Of a DNA stretch of 64,000 nucleotides, positions 36,259 to 45,809 are shown one piece after another. A model generated the notes under the pieces. It did no database searches. It saw only the letters and a program-made list of their open reading frames with translations, and was not told the origin of the DNA. This DNA is from Bordetella parapertussis (GTDB lineage Bacteria > Pseudomonadota > Gammaproteobacteria > Burkholderiales > JACQAP01): contig CAMDKM010000009.1 of assembly GCA_945900965.1 (NCBI GenBank), positions 1 through 64,000 of the forward strand. Direction: 5' to 3'. The position numbers and the translations under genes were made by a program. How positions within the stretch are numbered: the stretch's first letter is position 1; every line of letters begins with the position of its first letter.

Positions 36259-37641
36259 ATGACTGAAAATCAAGTGGCGCTTGCTTACCTGGTGGCGTCG
36301 GTGTTCTTCATATTTTCCCTGAAGGGCTTGTCCTCGCCGTTGACGGCCCGCCGCGGCAATCTGTTCGGGATGGTGGGCATGACCATCGCCGTGCTGACCA
36401 CATTGACGGTTACGCTGAACTGGATGCTGATCGTCCTGGCTATCGCGGTGGGCGGAACCATCGGCGCGGTGATTGCACGTCGAATTCAGATGACGGCCAT
36501 GCCGGAACTGGTGGCGGCGATGCATTCGCTGGTGGGCCTCGCGGCGGTGTTGATCGCCATTGCGGCGGTTCACAATCCGGGCGCCTACGGTATTCTCACC
36601 GCGGACGGCATGATTCCCCGAGGTAACCGGCTGGAGTTGTTTATCGGCACCTTTGTCGGCGCGATCACGTTCAGCGGTTCGGTTATCGCATTCGGCAAGT
36701 TGTCCGGAAAAATTCGGAGTGCGCCGGTGGTCTTCGGCGGCCAACATTGGTTCAATCTCGCATTGGCCATCGCGATGATCGGTTTTGGCGTGGCGTTCAT
36801 GTTCAATGACAGTTGGACGCCATTCATCTGCATGACGACGATTGCCTTTGTATTGGGCGTACTGATCATTATTCCGATTGGCGGCGCCGATATGCCCGTG
36901 GTTATTTCAATGCTCAACAGTTATTCGGGCTGGGCGGCCGCCGGTATCGGATTTTCACTCAATAACCCAATGTTGATTATTTCCGGTTCATTGGTTGGCA
37001 GTTCCGGTGCCATCCTGTCCTACATCATGTGCAAGGCGATGAACCGGTCGTTTTTTAATGTGATTCTCGGCGGATTTGGAGGAGGCGATTCGACGGCCGC
37101 TGCCACGGGTGGGGAGCAAAAAACTCACCGCGGCGGGAGTCCGGAGGACGCCGCTTTCCTGATGGGCAATGCCGAAAACGTGATCATCGTCCCCGGCTAT
37201 GGACTGGCGGTTGCGCGTGCGCAGCATTCGGTCAAGGAAATGGCCGAAAAATTACACGCCAAGGGCGTCAATGTTCGATATGCCATTCACCCGGTGGCCG
37301 GCCGCATGCCTGGACACATGAATGTGTTGCTGGCCGAAGCCGAGATTCCCTACGATCAGGTATTCGAGATGGAGGAAATCAATAATGAATTCTCCACGAC
37401 TGACGTGGTGCTGGTACTCGGGGCCAATGATGTCATCAATCCGGCGGCCTATGTGAAGGGCAGTCCGATTTTTGGCATGCCAATTCTCGACGCGCACAAG
37501 GCGCGCACCGTTTTGGTGGTGAAACGCAGCATGGCCGCCGGGTACGCCGGTCTCGACAACGATCTTTTTTACATGGAAAAGACCATGATGGTGTTTGGCG
37601 ACGCCAAAAAAGTGGTTGAAGACATCGTCAAGGCGATTTGA
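36259..37641 (+). CDS. pntB: NAD(P) transhydrogenase subunit beta
   Basis: 460 residues. The N-terminal half (about 1-265) holds eight or nine membrane segments. The C-terminal NADP(H)-binding domain has IIVPGYGLAVARAQHSVKEMAEKL, HPVAGRMPGHMNVLLAEA and VLGANDVINPAA. Start ATG at 36259 follows CCGGAG. Together with pntAA and pntAB it supplies NADPH at the expense of the proton gradient. This fits the other proton-coupled enzyme in the window (hppA). Confidence 0.96.
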   Translation: MTENQVALAYLVASVFFIFSLKGLSSPLTARRGNLFGMVGMTIAVLTTLTVTLNWMLIVLAIAVGGTIGAVIARRIQMTAMPELVAAMHSLVGLAAVLIAIAAVHNPGAYGILTADGMIPRGNRLELFIGTFVGAITFSGSVIAFGKLSGKIRSAPVVFGGQHWFNLALAIAMIGFGVAFMFNDSWTPFICMTTIAFVLGVLIIIPIGGADMPVVISMLNSYSGWAAAGIGFSLNNPMLIISGSLVGSSGAILSYIMCKAMNRSFFNVILGGFGGGDSTAAATGGEQKTHRGGSPEDAAFLMGNAENVIIVPGYGLAVARAQHSVKEMAEKLHAKGVNVRYAIHPVAGRMPGHMNVLLAEAEIPYDQVFEMEEINNEFSTTDVVLVLGANDVINPAAYVKGSPIFGMPILDAHKARTVLVVKRSMAAGYAGLDNDLFYMEKTMMVFGDAKKVVEDIVKAI

Positions 37642-37710
37642 GGGCATTTTTACACTGAATTGCGTCCGTCAATCGTGATCGTTTGTTCAAGAGGACCGAG
37701 ACTCGAATAG

Positions 37711-40644
37711 ATGGATAAGGCAAAAATCTACTCCAAGACCGGGAAGGGCGTACTCGAGGTCAAGAACAAAACGGGGAAACTTCCCAAGGATCTGGCCAGG
37801 ACGCTGGCACTCATAGATGGCAAGTCCCCCATGTCCGACTTGTTGGACAGAACACGGCTCAACGAGGCGGAGATCGGCAAAGTCATTGCCCAGTTGATCG
37901 ATGGTGGATATATCAAGGAATTCGCCAATTCTTCCCGTGCCTCCGGGGCATCGCCTGCCGGCAGCGCCTATGTCGATGACCTCGACTTCACGTCTTCGTT
38001 AACGAGCGGAAAAAGCGTCTATCAAAGTGCGCAATCCGAATGGCGTCAGCGCGAAACAGCGGATCGAACCAAGGCCGAGGAAGACGAAAAGCGCAAGCGT
38101 GAGGAGGCCGAGCGCCTGAAAAAAGAACAGGCGCAGCGTCAGCTTCGCGCGGACTCCCAGCGGTTGGCCGCGGTGGAGGCGGAACGCAAGGCCAAGGAAG
38201 CGGCTGCCCTCAGATTGCGGGAAGAGACGGAGCGTAACGCCAAGCAGCAAGAAGAAATGATGGCGCGGACTCAGCGCGACATGCAGAAAGTCCTTGAAGC
38301 CGAACGCAAGGCCTTCGAGCAGGCGGAACTGAAGCGTCAGCAGGAAGAGCAGGAAAAAGGTCGCATCGAAGGCAATATTCTCGCGCGGGAAGACGAGGCG
38401 CGAAGAATCCGGGAAGAAGAGGATCGCCGCCGTATCGAGGAGGAGGCTCGTCGCAAGAAGGAGGAAGACGAGCGTCGCAGCCGCGAGGCGGAGGATCGCC
38501 GGCGTAAAGAGGAAGAGGAGCGGCGCCGCAAGGACGAAGAAGAGCGGCGCAAGCGAGAAGATGAGGAGCGTCGGCGCAAGGAAGAAGAAGACCGTCGACG
38601 AAAGGAAGAAGAGGATCGTCGGCGTAAAGAGGAAGAGGAACGCCGCAAACAGGAAGAGGAAGAGCGCCGTCGACGCGAAGCCGAATTGCTCAAGTTGCGC
38701 GAGGAAGAAGAGCGCAAACGTCGCGAAGCGGAGGAACTGTCGCGAAAACGCAAGGAGGAAGAGGAGAGGCTTCGGCGCGAGGAGGAGGAAAGGCGTCTGC
38801 GCAGGGAAGAAGAGGCGCGACGTCAGAGGGACGAAGAGGAGCGTCGCCGTCAGGAGGAGGCGCGGGTCGAGCCAAGAGAGGAGGTCAAGTTCGATCTGGG
38901 TCAGATAGACCTGTCCGGACTGGAAGGTTTGCAGGCTCCCGCGGCCAGGACGGAATTGCCGGCGCTCGACATGGCGGGCTTGCAAGCGATGGATACGCAG
39001 GTTGTCTCGGAGTTCGACAAACAGCAGGAGCTATTGCGCCGGCGCGACGAAGAAGAGGATCGCCAGCGCGAGGCAGCGGAACGTGCGCGTATGGAGGAAG
39101 AGCGCGCGCAGCGCGAAGAGTATGCACGCGAAGAAGCCGTTCGACGTCAGGCGGAAGAGCAGGAGCGGCGCGAGCGTATGGAAGGCGAGCGCGCCGATCG
39201 CGAAGAGCGCGAGCGCAAACGCGAGGAGGAAAAAGAGCAGCGTAACAGGGAGCAGGAAGAAGCCAGAAAACAGGCGGCACTTGAGCGCGAGCGTCAGGAG
39301 GCGGGCAGGCTGGACAGCGAGCGCCGCAGCCGGGAAGAAGCCCTGAAAAATCGGCGCAAGGAGCAGGAGCAAAGAGATCGCAAACGATCGACGGTCGAGA
39401 CGCTAAAAAAAACCAGATCTGTCAAAACGCCTCTTGATCGGTTGAAATCTCTCATTATCGGGATGGTGGTATTGGCGGCAGTTGTTGTCGGGGGTATCCA
39501 GCTCGTCCCCTTGAATATTTATGTTCCGAACATCGAAAAATTGGCCTCGGAGCACATCAAGGAGCCAGTGTCGATCGGGTCGGTGAAATTGTCGGTGCTC
39601 AATGGGTTGGCGCTGGTTCTGGAAGATGTGAAACTGGGTGCCACCCAGGACCTGAAAATCGGCAAAGTATCCCTCAGCACTAATCTCGGTTCCCTTTTCG
39701 GAGAAATCAAGGTTGTGGATGTATTAACTGCCGAATCGGTCACAATTGCGGAAGAGGCACTGCAACGACTTCCAAAGTGGGCGGAGGCTGCGGTTTCGGA
39801 CAAATCCGTGCAGATTGGTCGGGTGGCCGTAAAATCCGCAAAACTCGAATCGCAGTCGCTGCAGATGCCAGGCTTCGACGCAACGATTCAGTTTTTGCCC
39901 GACGGGACAATTCGAAGTGGAAATGTGAGCACCACAGATGGCAAATTTCAGGCGGATTTTTCCCCAAACGGAACTGAAGTCGCCATTTCGGTAAAGGCGA
40001 GCAAAGGCTGGATCCCACCGCTGGGAGCGCCGGTCGAATTCACCGAACTGACAGCACGGGTGCTTGCGTCGCCCCGCCGGATAAAGATTGAAAGTTTCGA
40101 AGCGTTTCTCTATGGCGGTGTTGCCAAGGGTAGTGCATCGATTCAATGGGGCGGCTCCTGGTCTTTAGAAGGTAACCTCGCGACGGAACGCGTTGGCATG
40201 CAGGAACTCATCGCGGCATTCAGCCGCGAAGCCAAAATTACGGGTCAACTTGAATCGGCCGTACGTTATTCCATGACTGGCCCAAATCTGGCTACGCTTT
40301 TCGACGCGCCCAGGCTCGATGGGACTTTCACCCTTAGAAAGGGAGATCTCGATGGCATCGATTTGGTCAGGGCCTTGCAATCGGGCGCGCGCGGGGCGGT
40401 GCAGGGCGGCGCTACCCGGTTTGAAGAGCTTAGCGGGACAATTTCCCTGGCCAATGGGCATTATGCGTACCGCGGGTTGAAGCTTTCCTCAGGACTTCTT
40501 TCCGCGAGCGGAGGCTTCGAAATATCGCCGGCCAAGGATGTCAGCGGAAAGGTCTTTGTCGAATTGCGCTCGCAAGCGGCGCATATTCGAGGGAACTTCA
40601 ATGTCGACGGCAATTTGAAGGCTGTGATCCTGTTCCCAAACTGA
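37711..40644 (+). CDS. Giant charged-helix membrane protein with AsmA-like C-terminus
   Basis: 977 residues. Residues 1-72 look like a small winged-helix-type domain (LIDGKSPMSDLLDRTRLNEA, VIAQLIDGGYIKEF). Residues about 106-390 and 433-565 are almost wholly E, R, K and Q in an ER/K pattern (EEERRRKEEE), predicting a rigid single alpha-helix of great length. It is broken by a short hydrophobic linker (391-432, FDLGQIDLSGLEGLQ). One membrane segment is at about 580-600. The last 375 residues resemble an AsmA-like domain (IEKLASEHIKEPVSIGSVKLSVLNGLAL, then repeated beta-strand pattern), which in other proteins bridges inner and outer membranes for lipid transport. The helix would be cytoplasmic and the AsmA part periplasmic. 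No known system has this layout that I can name. Confidence 0.8.
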   Translation: MDKAKIYSKTGKGVLEVKNKTGKLPKDLARTLALIDGKSPMSDLLDRTRLNEAEIGKVIAQLIDGGYIKEFANSSRASGASPAGSAYVDDLDFTSSLTSGKSVYQSAQSEWRQRETADRTKAEEDEKRKREEAERLKKEQAQRQLRADSQRLAAVEAERKAKEAAALRLREETERNAKQQEEMMARTQRDMQKVLEAERKAFEQAELKRQQEEQEKGRIEGNILAREDEARRIREEEDRRRIEEEARRKKEEDERRSREAEDRRRKEEEERRRKDEEERRKREDEERRRKEEEDRRRKEEEDRRRKEEEERRKQEEEERRRREAELLKLREEEERKRREAEELSRKRKEEEERLRREEEERRLRREEEARRQRDEEERRRQEEARVEPREEVKFDLGQIDLSGLEGLQAPAARTELPALDMAGLQAMDTQVVSEFDKQQELLRRRDEEEDRQREAAERARMEEERAQREEYAREEAVRRQAEEQERRERMEGERADREERERKREEEKEQRNREQEEARKQAALERERQEAGRLDSERRSREEALKNRRKEQEQRDRKRSTVETLKKTRSVKTPLDRLKSLIIGMVVLAAVVVGGIQLVPLNIYVPNIEKLASEHIKEPVSIGSVKLSVLNGLALVLEDVKLGATQDLKIGKVSLSTNLGSLFGEIKVVDVLTAESVTIAEEALQRLPKWAEAAVSDKSVQIGRVAVKSAKLESQSLQMPGFDATIQFLPDGTIRSGNVSTTDGKFQADFSPNGTEVAISVKASKGWIPPLGAPVEFTELTARVLASPRRIKIESFEAFLYGGVAKGSASIQWGGSWSLEGNLATERVGMQELIAAFSREAKITGQLESAVRYSMTGPNLATLFDAPRLDGTFTLRKGDLDGIDLVRALQSGARGAVQGGATRFEELSGTISLANGHYAYRGLKLSSGLLSASGGFEISPAKDVSGKVFVELRSQAAHIRGNFNVDGNLKAVILFPN

Positions 40645-40654
40645 GCGTTGGCAT

Positions 40655-41215
40655 TCAGCCCAAATCGGCGCGTGTGTCGATGTCGCGCAGGATGCCTGGA
40701 TCACTGCACTCGAAAACATAGTTCTCCGCGGTGTGACGCTTTATGATCGAACGCGCGCCTTCGTCGCCCTGCAGGGCAAGCAGCGCTTCGCGGTGGCGGT
40801 GATGAAGTCCAACCGGATTGCCGCGTCTGCCCTGGTAGGCGGGTAGAACAATCCCCGACCCTGCTGCCAGCTTCGCGACGAGTTTTTCGATGGTGGCAGG
40901 CTGGACAAAAGGCATGTCCGCCAAGGCAATCAGCCAGCCAGCGGCGTTCTCGCTGGCACGGATGCCCTTGATCAGGCTGCGCGACAGACCCTCGCTTGCG
41001 TCGTGGCAGATAACCAGCGTGGCGTCTTCGCTTTCGAACAGCCGGCGCAGGGCTTCATCGCCCTCCCGCACCACCACGATGACATGAGGGCACGCAACCT
41101 TCAAATTCCGGTACGACGCAATGCCCACGGGGATACCGTCGGGCAAGGGATGCAAAAGTTTCCCTCCGCCAAAACGACTGGCGCTGCCGGCAGCGAGGAG
41201 AATCCCTTGAATCAC
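40655..41215 (-). CDS. MobA-like nucleotidyltransferase, possible molybdenum cofactor cytidylyltransferase
   Basis: 186 residues from a GTG at 41215. The nucleotide-binding start is GILLAAGSASRFGGGKLL, with ALADMPFVQPATIEKL as the metal-binding region and YQGRRGNPVGL as a further motif. This pattern is that of MocA/PucB-type enzymes, which attach CMP (or GMP) to molybdopterin for xanthine-dehydrogenase-family enzymes. A molybdenum hydroxylase is encoded 18 kb away at 58877-62498, which makes this role reasonable but unproved. Convergent with the AsmA-like gene, 10 bases apart. Confidence 0.8.
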   Translation of the reverse strand: MIQGILLAAGSASRFGGGKLLHPLPDGIPVGIASYRNLKVACPHVIVVVREGDEALRRLFESEDATLVICHDASEGLSRSLIKGIRASENAAGWLIALADMPFVQPATIEKLVAKLAAGSGIVLPAYQGRRGNPVGLHHRHREALLALQGDEGARSIIKRHTAENYVFECSDPGILRDIDTRADLG

Positions 41216-41282
41216 TGCCTGGCCCGGTGACGGGTAAACAGAGAATTATCTTGGCGGCAAACAACCGCGAACCGACCAAGGC

Positions 41283-42566
41283 TCACAGTTCGCGCATCTT
41301 GCGAGCCAAAGGCGGGTTGGTCGCAAAATACTTGCGTATGCCTACCAGAATGGCCTGGGCCATTTTTTCCTGATATTTCTCGTCCTTTAGTTTTTTCTCT
41401 TCTTCGGGATTGGTGAGGAATGCGGTTTCCACCAGAATCGAAGGAATCTCGGGTGCCTTCAGTACGGCGAATCCGGCCTGTTCGACTTTTGCCTTGTGCA
41501 GGTCATTTACTTCGCCCAATTCGCCAAGCACTGCCTTGGCAAGCTTGAGGCTGTCGTGAATGGTGGCTGTTTGCGAAAGATCGACGATTACCTGATTGAC
41601 GATCGGATCGTTCGCTCGATTTACGCCGCCAATCAAGTCGGACTGGTTTTCCTTTTCCGCAAGAATTTCGGCGGCGGCGGAAGTTGCCCCGCGCTCGGAC
41701 AATGCAAATACCGAAGAGCCGCGCGCATGAGGCTTGATGTAGGCATCCGCATGAATTGATACGAAAAGATCCGCCTGCGTTTTTTGTGCTTTTTTGACCC
41801 GGTCGCCGAGCGGGACAAAGTAATCGCCGCTGCGAATCATCACCGCACGCATCGAAGGTTCCGAGTCGATAAGATCCTTCAATCGCCTGGCAATCGCCAG
41901 TGTCACGTGTTTTTCGTAGGTGCCTCCACGGCCCCGGGCGCCGGGGTCTTCGCCCCCATGACCGGCGTCGACGGCTATGGTGATCAGTCGAACCACTTCC
42001 GCAGGCGCGGTTTTCGGCGTGGAGGTGATGGCAGGTAGTCCGGCTGCGTCCGGCTTGGGCGAAGGCGTGCCGGGCGGATTTTTCTTCTCCTGCAAGAGTG
42101 TCAGGATCGGATCGAGAGGGACCATCGGGTAGACGTCAATAACCAGACGATGGCCGTAAGTACCGATCGGTTGCAGGGAAAAAATCTGTGGTTTGACGTC
42201 GGTCTTTAATTCGAGCACCAGACGAATCACGCCCGGCTTGAAGCGGCCGATTCGCAGGCCGCTTACATATGGATCATCGGCGGAAATTTTGGCGGCGAGT
42301 TGTTCGAGTGGCGGGCCGATATCGACATTGTCGAGGTCGATGACCAATCGACGCGGATTCGCGATAGTGAAAACATTGTGAACAATTTCGGCGTCGGACT
42401 CCAAGGTAAGCCGGGTGTATTCCTCTGCCGGCCAGATTCGTGCTGAACTGACTTGAGTGCCCGCAAAGGCCCGGGATAACGGCAAGAGCAATGCAGCCGA
42501 GAGGAGAAGGGCGAATACCCGGAAGACAGCACTGCCGGGACGAAGTGATTTTCGCGTTTCGATCAA
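41283..42566 (-). CDS. amiC: N-acetylmuramoyl-L-alanine amidase (AmiC-like)
   Basis: 427 residues from a TTG at 42566. Six bases upstream is GGAGG, and the TTGA overlaps the tsaE stop by 4 bases, so this start is preferred over a TTG at 42596. A signal peptide (FALLLSAALLLPLSRAFA) is followed by an AMIN targeting domain (about 35-135). A proline-rich linker comes next. The zinc amidase domain has VDAGHGGEDPGARG, TYEKHVTLAIARRL, FVSIHADAY and ILVETAFLTNPEEEK. It cuts the stem peptide from murein during daughter-cell separation. tsaE-amiC is a common order in this group. Confidence 0.95.
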   Translation of the reverse strand: MIETRKSLRPGSAVFRVFALLLSAALLLPLSRAFAGTQVSSARIWPAEEYTRLTLESDAEIVHNVFTIANPRRLVIDLDNVDIGPPLEQLAAKISADDPYVSGLRIGRFKPGVIRLVLELKTDVKPQIFSLQPIGTYGHRLVIDVYPMVPLDPILTLLQEKKNPPGTPSPKPDAAGLPAITSTPKTAPAEVVRLITIAVDAGHGGEDPGARGRGGTYEKHVTLAIARRLKDLIDSEPSMRAVMIRSGDYFVPLGDRVKKAQKTQADLFVSIHADAYIKPHARGSSVFALSERGATSAAAEILAEKENQSDLIGGVNRANDPIVNQVIVDLSQTATIHDSLKLAKAVLGELGEVNDLHKAKVEQAGFAVLKAPEIPSILVETAFLTNPEEEKKLKDEKYQEKMAQAILVGIRKYFATNPPLARKMREL

Positions 42567-43042
42567 GTCAATCCTCCGCGGAGTTGCGCCAGACAAGTTT
42601 TTCCTTTTTGTGTTGCGGCGTCAATCCTCGCTCGGCGACCATCGCCTTCGATGGTCAATTGAATATCCAGATCCGCCGCGGGCAGAATCTCAGACGCTCT
42701 CTCAGGCCATTCAACCACGCAAACATTGTGCCCTTCAAAATAATCCCGGAATCCCGCATCCGATAATTCAAGTGCATTATTGAATCGATAAAAATCAAAG
42801 TGATATAAGTCTAGCGCAGAGAGTCTATAGTGTTCAACCAAGGTGTAGGTTGGACTTTTCACTTTTTCCGCAAAGCCCAGCCCCCGCAGCAGCCCCCGGG
42901 TCAGGGTGGTTTTGCCGCTGCCCAGGTTGCCGTGAAGCGAGATGAACATTCCTTGCGTGACGAGTCCGGCGATTTTTTCTCCCAAGGCGAGCGTGTCGGC
43001 TTCGCGTGCGAGATACAGTTGTGTTTCAACGGGTGTCGGCAT
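42563..43042 (-). CDS. tsaE: tRNA threonylcarbamoyladenosine biosynthesis ATPase TsaE
   Basis: 159 residues. P-loop HGNLGSGKTTLTRGLLRGLG and the conserved SPTYTLVEHY and HFDFYRF are all present. The C-terminal VEWPERA is also typical. TsaE drives the TsaBD complex that makes t6A at position 37 of ANN-decoding tRNAs. Its start shares one base with the stop of the LysR gene (TAATG), and its stop overlaps amiC by 4 bases, so all three genes are probably co-transcribed. Confidence 0.95.
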   Translation of the reverse strand: MPTPVETQLYLAREADTLALGEKIAGLVTQGMFISLHGNLGSGKTTLTRGLLRGLGFAEKVKSPTYTLVEHYRLSALDLYHFDFYRFNNALELSDAGFRDYFEGHNVCVVEWPERASEILPAADLDIQLTIEGDGRRARIDAATQKGKTCLAQLRGGLT

Positions 43043-43962
43043 TACGGAGTTGACCTGCGCGCGGCTTTCTTCTTCGATTCCGAGGCGGATTGCACGGCCA
43101 GTTCGACGAATGTTTTTAAGGCCGGCAATTCGTCATCCCTGCGCCAGGCGAGATGGATTTCGATCAGCGGGCTGCGCTCGCGCAGCACTTTGTAGGTGAC
43201 GCCAGTGCGGCGAAGATTGGTGAGCGAGGCAGGGATCAGGGCTACCCCGAGTTCGGCCGAAACCAGGCTCACAATGGTCTGCATCTGCACCGCTTCCTGC
43301 ACTACGCGCGGGCTGAATCCCGCCGCGCGGCAGACCCCGACCACCTCATCGTGCAGGCCGGGGGCCATCTGCCGCGGAAACAGAATATAGGGAGCATCCT
43401 TGAGCAGGCGCAAATCCAGTTTGCCTGGCCGCAGCGCGAGCGGATGCTTTTCCGGCAGGGCCGCCACCAGCGGCTCGCGCAAAATGGCTATCGATTGCAA
43501 AAGCGGCTCCGCAACCGGCGGCAGCACAAAGCCAACGTCAATGCGGCCGGCGAGCAGATCGGCGATCTGCGCATCCGAAGTGGACTCGCGCAGGGTGAGA
43601 TTCACCATTGGAAACCGACGGCGGTATTCGCGCAACACCAGCGGCAGAACATTGTAGTCCGCCACACTGATGAATCCGATGGCCAGTTCACCGATTTCGC
43701 CTCGGCTGGCGCGACGAGTAGTCAGCACCGCCTGATCCAGGCGGGCCAGCACTTCGCGGGTTTCCCGCAGCAATACCTTGCCGGCCTGTGTCAGGCTGAT
43801 CTGGCGCTGCTCGCGATTAAAAAGCGTAATGCCCAATTCCTCCTCCAATGCCCGGATCTGGATCGACAGCGGAGGCTGCGACATGTGCAGTTTTTTCGCC
43901 GCGCGGCCAAAGTGCAATTCCTCGGCAACAACTTGAAAATAGCGCAGATGGCGGATTTCCAT
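43042..43962 (-). CDS. LysR-family transcriptional regulator
   Basis: 306 residues. The N-terminal helix-turn-helix reads LHFGRAAKKLHMSQPPLSIQIRALEEELGITLFNRE. The effector domain from about residue 90 contains FISVADYNVLPLVLREYRRRFP. The gene is divergent from ilvD, with 146 bases between them, the usual place for control of the neighbour. The space contains the AT-rich ATATCAATAGAGCGCCAATAATAT (in part ATAT-N16-ATAT), a possible operator. The set of residues is close to BenM/CatM-like regulators, but the effector cannot be told. Confidence 0.92.
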   Translation of the reverse strand: MEIRHLRYFQVVAEELHFGRAAKKLHMSQPPLSIQIRALEEELGITLFNREQRQISLTQAGKVLLRETREVLARLDQAVLTTRRASRGEIGELAIGFISVADYNVLPLVLREYRRRFPMVNLTLRESTSDAQIADLLAGRIDVGFVLPPVAEPLLQSIAILREPLVAALPEKHPLALRPGKLDLRLLKDAPYILFPRQMAPGLHDEVVGVCRAAGFSPRVVQEAVQMQTIVSLVSAELGVALIPASLTNLRRTGVTYKVLRERSPLIEIHLAWRRDDELPALKTFVELAVQSASESKKKAARRSTP

Positions 43963-44016
43963 TCAATACTCAAGAGATATCAATAGAGCGCCAATAATAT
44001 ATTAGACGCCCCCTCG

Positions 44017-44040
44017 GAGGGCGCGCAAAATTGCGCCCTC
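44017..44040. promoter_or_regulatory. Perfect hairpin in the ilvD leader
   Basis: GAGGGCGC (44017-44024) pairs with GCGCCCTC (44033-44040) around an 8-base loop, about 70 bases before the ilvD start. No leader peptide rich in Ile, Val or Leu codons and no T-run were seen, so classical attenuation is not supported. It could be an operator or a structural leader element. Confidence 0.4.
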
Positions 44041-44108
44041 GCAAGGCCCTGTCCAATTTGGGGTGACCCGGGCAGGATAAACAACTGTTTTTTGAGGAGA
44101 TCAACATC

Positions 44109-45785
44109 ATGGCCGACAACTGGCGTAGCAAACTCATCACCGCGGGCACCGCCCGTGCCCCCAACCGCGCGATGTTGCGCGCAGTCGATTTCAAGGACGG
44201 CGATTTCGACAAGCCGATTGTCGGCGTGGCCAACGGGCACTCCAACATGAACCCCTGCAATGCCGGCATTCAGCCGCTGGTGGACCGGGCCATGGAGGCG
44301 TTGCGCAAGGCGGGCGCCATGCCGCAGGTGTTTGGCACACCGACAGTCACCGACGGGATCGGCATGGGCACCGAGGGCATGAAGTATTCGCTGGTGTCCC
44401 GGGAAGTGATTGCCGATTCGATCGAAACCGCGGTCAACGGTCAGATGATGGACGGCGCGCTGGTCATTGGCGCCTGCGACAAGAATATGCCGGGCGGCAT
44501 GATGGCCATGGCCCGCATGAATGTGCCGGCGATTTATGTCTACGGCGGCACCATCAAGCCGGGACGGTGGAAGGGCCAGGATCTGACGATTGCCAGCGCA
44601 TTCGAATCGGTGGGCGCTTTTGCCGCCGGCAAAATCTCCAAGGAAGATTTTGAGGGAATCGAGAAGAATGCCTGCCCGTCGGTAGGCGCATGCGGAGGCA
44701 TGTTTACCGCCAATACCATGTCCTCGTCTTTCGAAGCCTTGGGCTTGAGCCTGCTGGGCTCTTCGCAGATGGCCGCGCCGGATCAGGAAAAGGCCGATTC
44801 GGCCGCTGAATCGGCCCGCGCGCTGGTGAATGCGATCAAGAAAAACATTCGTCCGCGCGACATCATTACCCGCAAGTCGATCGAAAATGTCGTGAGCCTC
44901 ATTATGGCAACCGGCGGCTCGACCAATGCAGTGTTGCATTATCTGGCGATCGCGTCTGCCGCGGAAGTGGATTGGACCATCGACGATTTCGAGCGTGTTC
45001 GCCGCAAGGTGCCGGTGTTCTGCGATCTGAAGCCCTCCGGCAAGTACGTCGCGGTGGATCTGCATCGCGCGGGTGGCGTGCCGCAGGTGTTAAAAATGTT
45101 ACTGGCAAATGGCCTGTTGCACGGCGACTGCATGACTATCACCGGTCGCACCATGGCCGAGGAACTGGCCAATATTCCGGCCGAGCCGCGCAAGGATCAG
45201 GACGTTATCCGCTCGTTCAGCAACCCGCTTTACAAGCAGGGACACCTTGCCATCCTCAAGGGCAATCTCGCGCCCGAGGGCTGCGTGGCCAAAATCACCG
45301 GTCTGAAGAATCCGGTCATCACGGGTCCGGCGCGGGTGTTCGATTCCGAACACGAGACCATGGAGGCGATCATGGCCAAAAAAGTCAAGGCCGGGGACGT
45401 TGTTGTGATCCGTTATGAGGGACCGAAGGGCGGACCTGGCATGCAGGAGATGTTGTCGCCCACCTCGGCGTTGATCGGCCAGGGGCTGGGAGATTCGGTC
45501 GGGTTGTTGACCGATGGACGCTTTTCGGGCGCCACCTGGGGCATGGTGGTCGGCCATGTTGCCCCGGAAGCCTATGTTGGCGGCACCATTGCGCTGGTCA
45601 AGGAAGGCGACTCGATTACCATCGATGCGCACAAGCAACTGATCCAGCTCAACGTATCCGACGACGAACTGGCAAAGCGCCGGGCAGTGTGGAAGGCGCC
45701 CGCGCCGCGTTACACCCGCGGACTGCTGGCGAAGTACATGAAACAGGTTTCCACCTCGTCAAAGGGGGCGGTAACGGATATGTAG
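44109..45785 (+). CDS. ilvD: Dihydroxy-acid dehydratase
   Basis: 558 residues, the shorter form. Iron-sulfur ligands lie in [21 protein letters not shown] and [33 protein letters not shown] is the C-terminal signature. It converts dihydroxyisovalerate and its methyl homologue to the 2-oxo acids for valine, isoleucine and leucine. GAGGAG lies 8 bases before the ATG. Divergent LysR gene and leader hairpin suggest regulation. No other ilv gene is nearby. Confidence 0.97.
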   Translation: MADNWRSKLITAGTARAPNRAMLRAVDFKDGDFDKPIVGVANGHSNMNPCNAGIQPLVDRAMEALRKAGAMPQVFGTPTVTDGIGMGTEGMKYSLVSREVIADSIETAVNGQMMDGALVIGACDKNMPGGMMAMARMNVPAIYVYGGTIKPGRWKGQDLTIASAFESVGAFAAGKISKEDFEGIEKNACPSVGACGGMFTANTMSSSFEALGLSLLGSSQMAAPDQEKADSAAESARALVNAIKKNIRPRDIITRKSIENVVSLIMATGGSTNAVLHYLAIASAAEVDWTIDDFERVRRKVPVFCDLKPSGKYVAVDLHRAGGVPQVLKMLLANGLLHGDCMTITGRTMAEELANIPAEPRKDQDVIRSFSNPLYKQGHLAILKGNLAPEGCVAKITGLKNPVITGPARVFDSEHETMEAIMAKKVKAGDVVVIRYEGPKGGPGMQEMLSPTSALIGQGLGDSVGLLTDGRFSGATWGMVVGHVAPEAYVGGTIALVKEGDSITIDAHKQLIQLNVSDDELAKRRAVWKAPAPRYTRGLLAKYMKQVSTSSKGAVTDM

Positions 45786-45809
45786 ATTCGTTACGATCGG
45801 CTGGGAAAA

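Noticed and set aside
38440..38880. Tandem GAAGAGGAGCG-like repeats as a CRISPR array
   Set aside because: Units are codon-phased, differ in length, lie inside a long reading frame and have no unique spacers.
37999..38985. Long minus-strand reading frame (328 codons) in the charged-helix gene
   Set aside because: It is the mirror of the E/R/K codon run and gives a low-complexity L/F/S protein; no ribosome site or neighbours support it.
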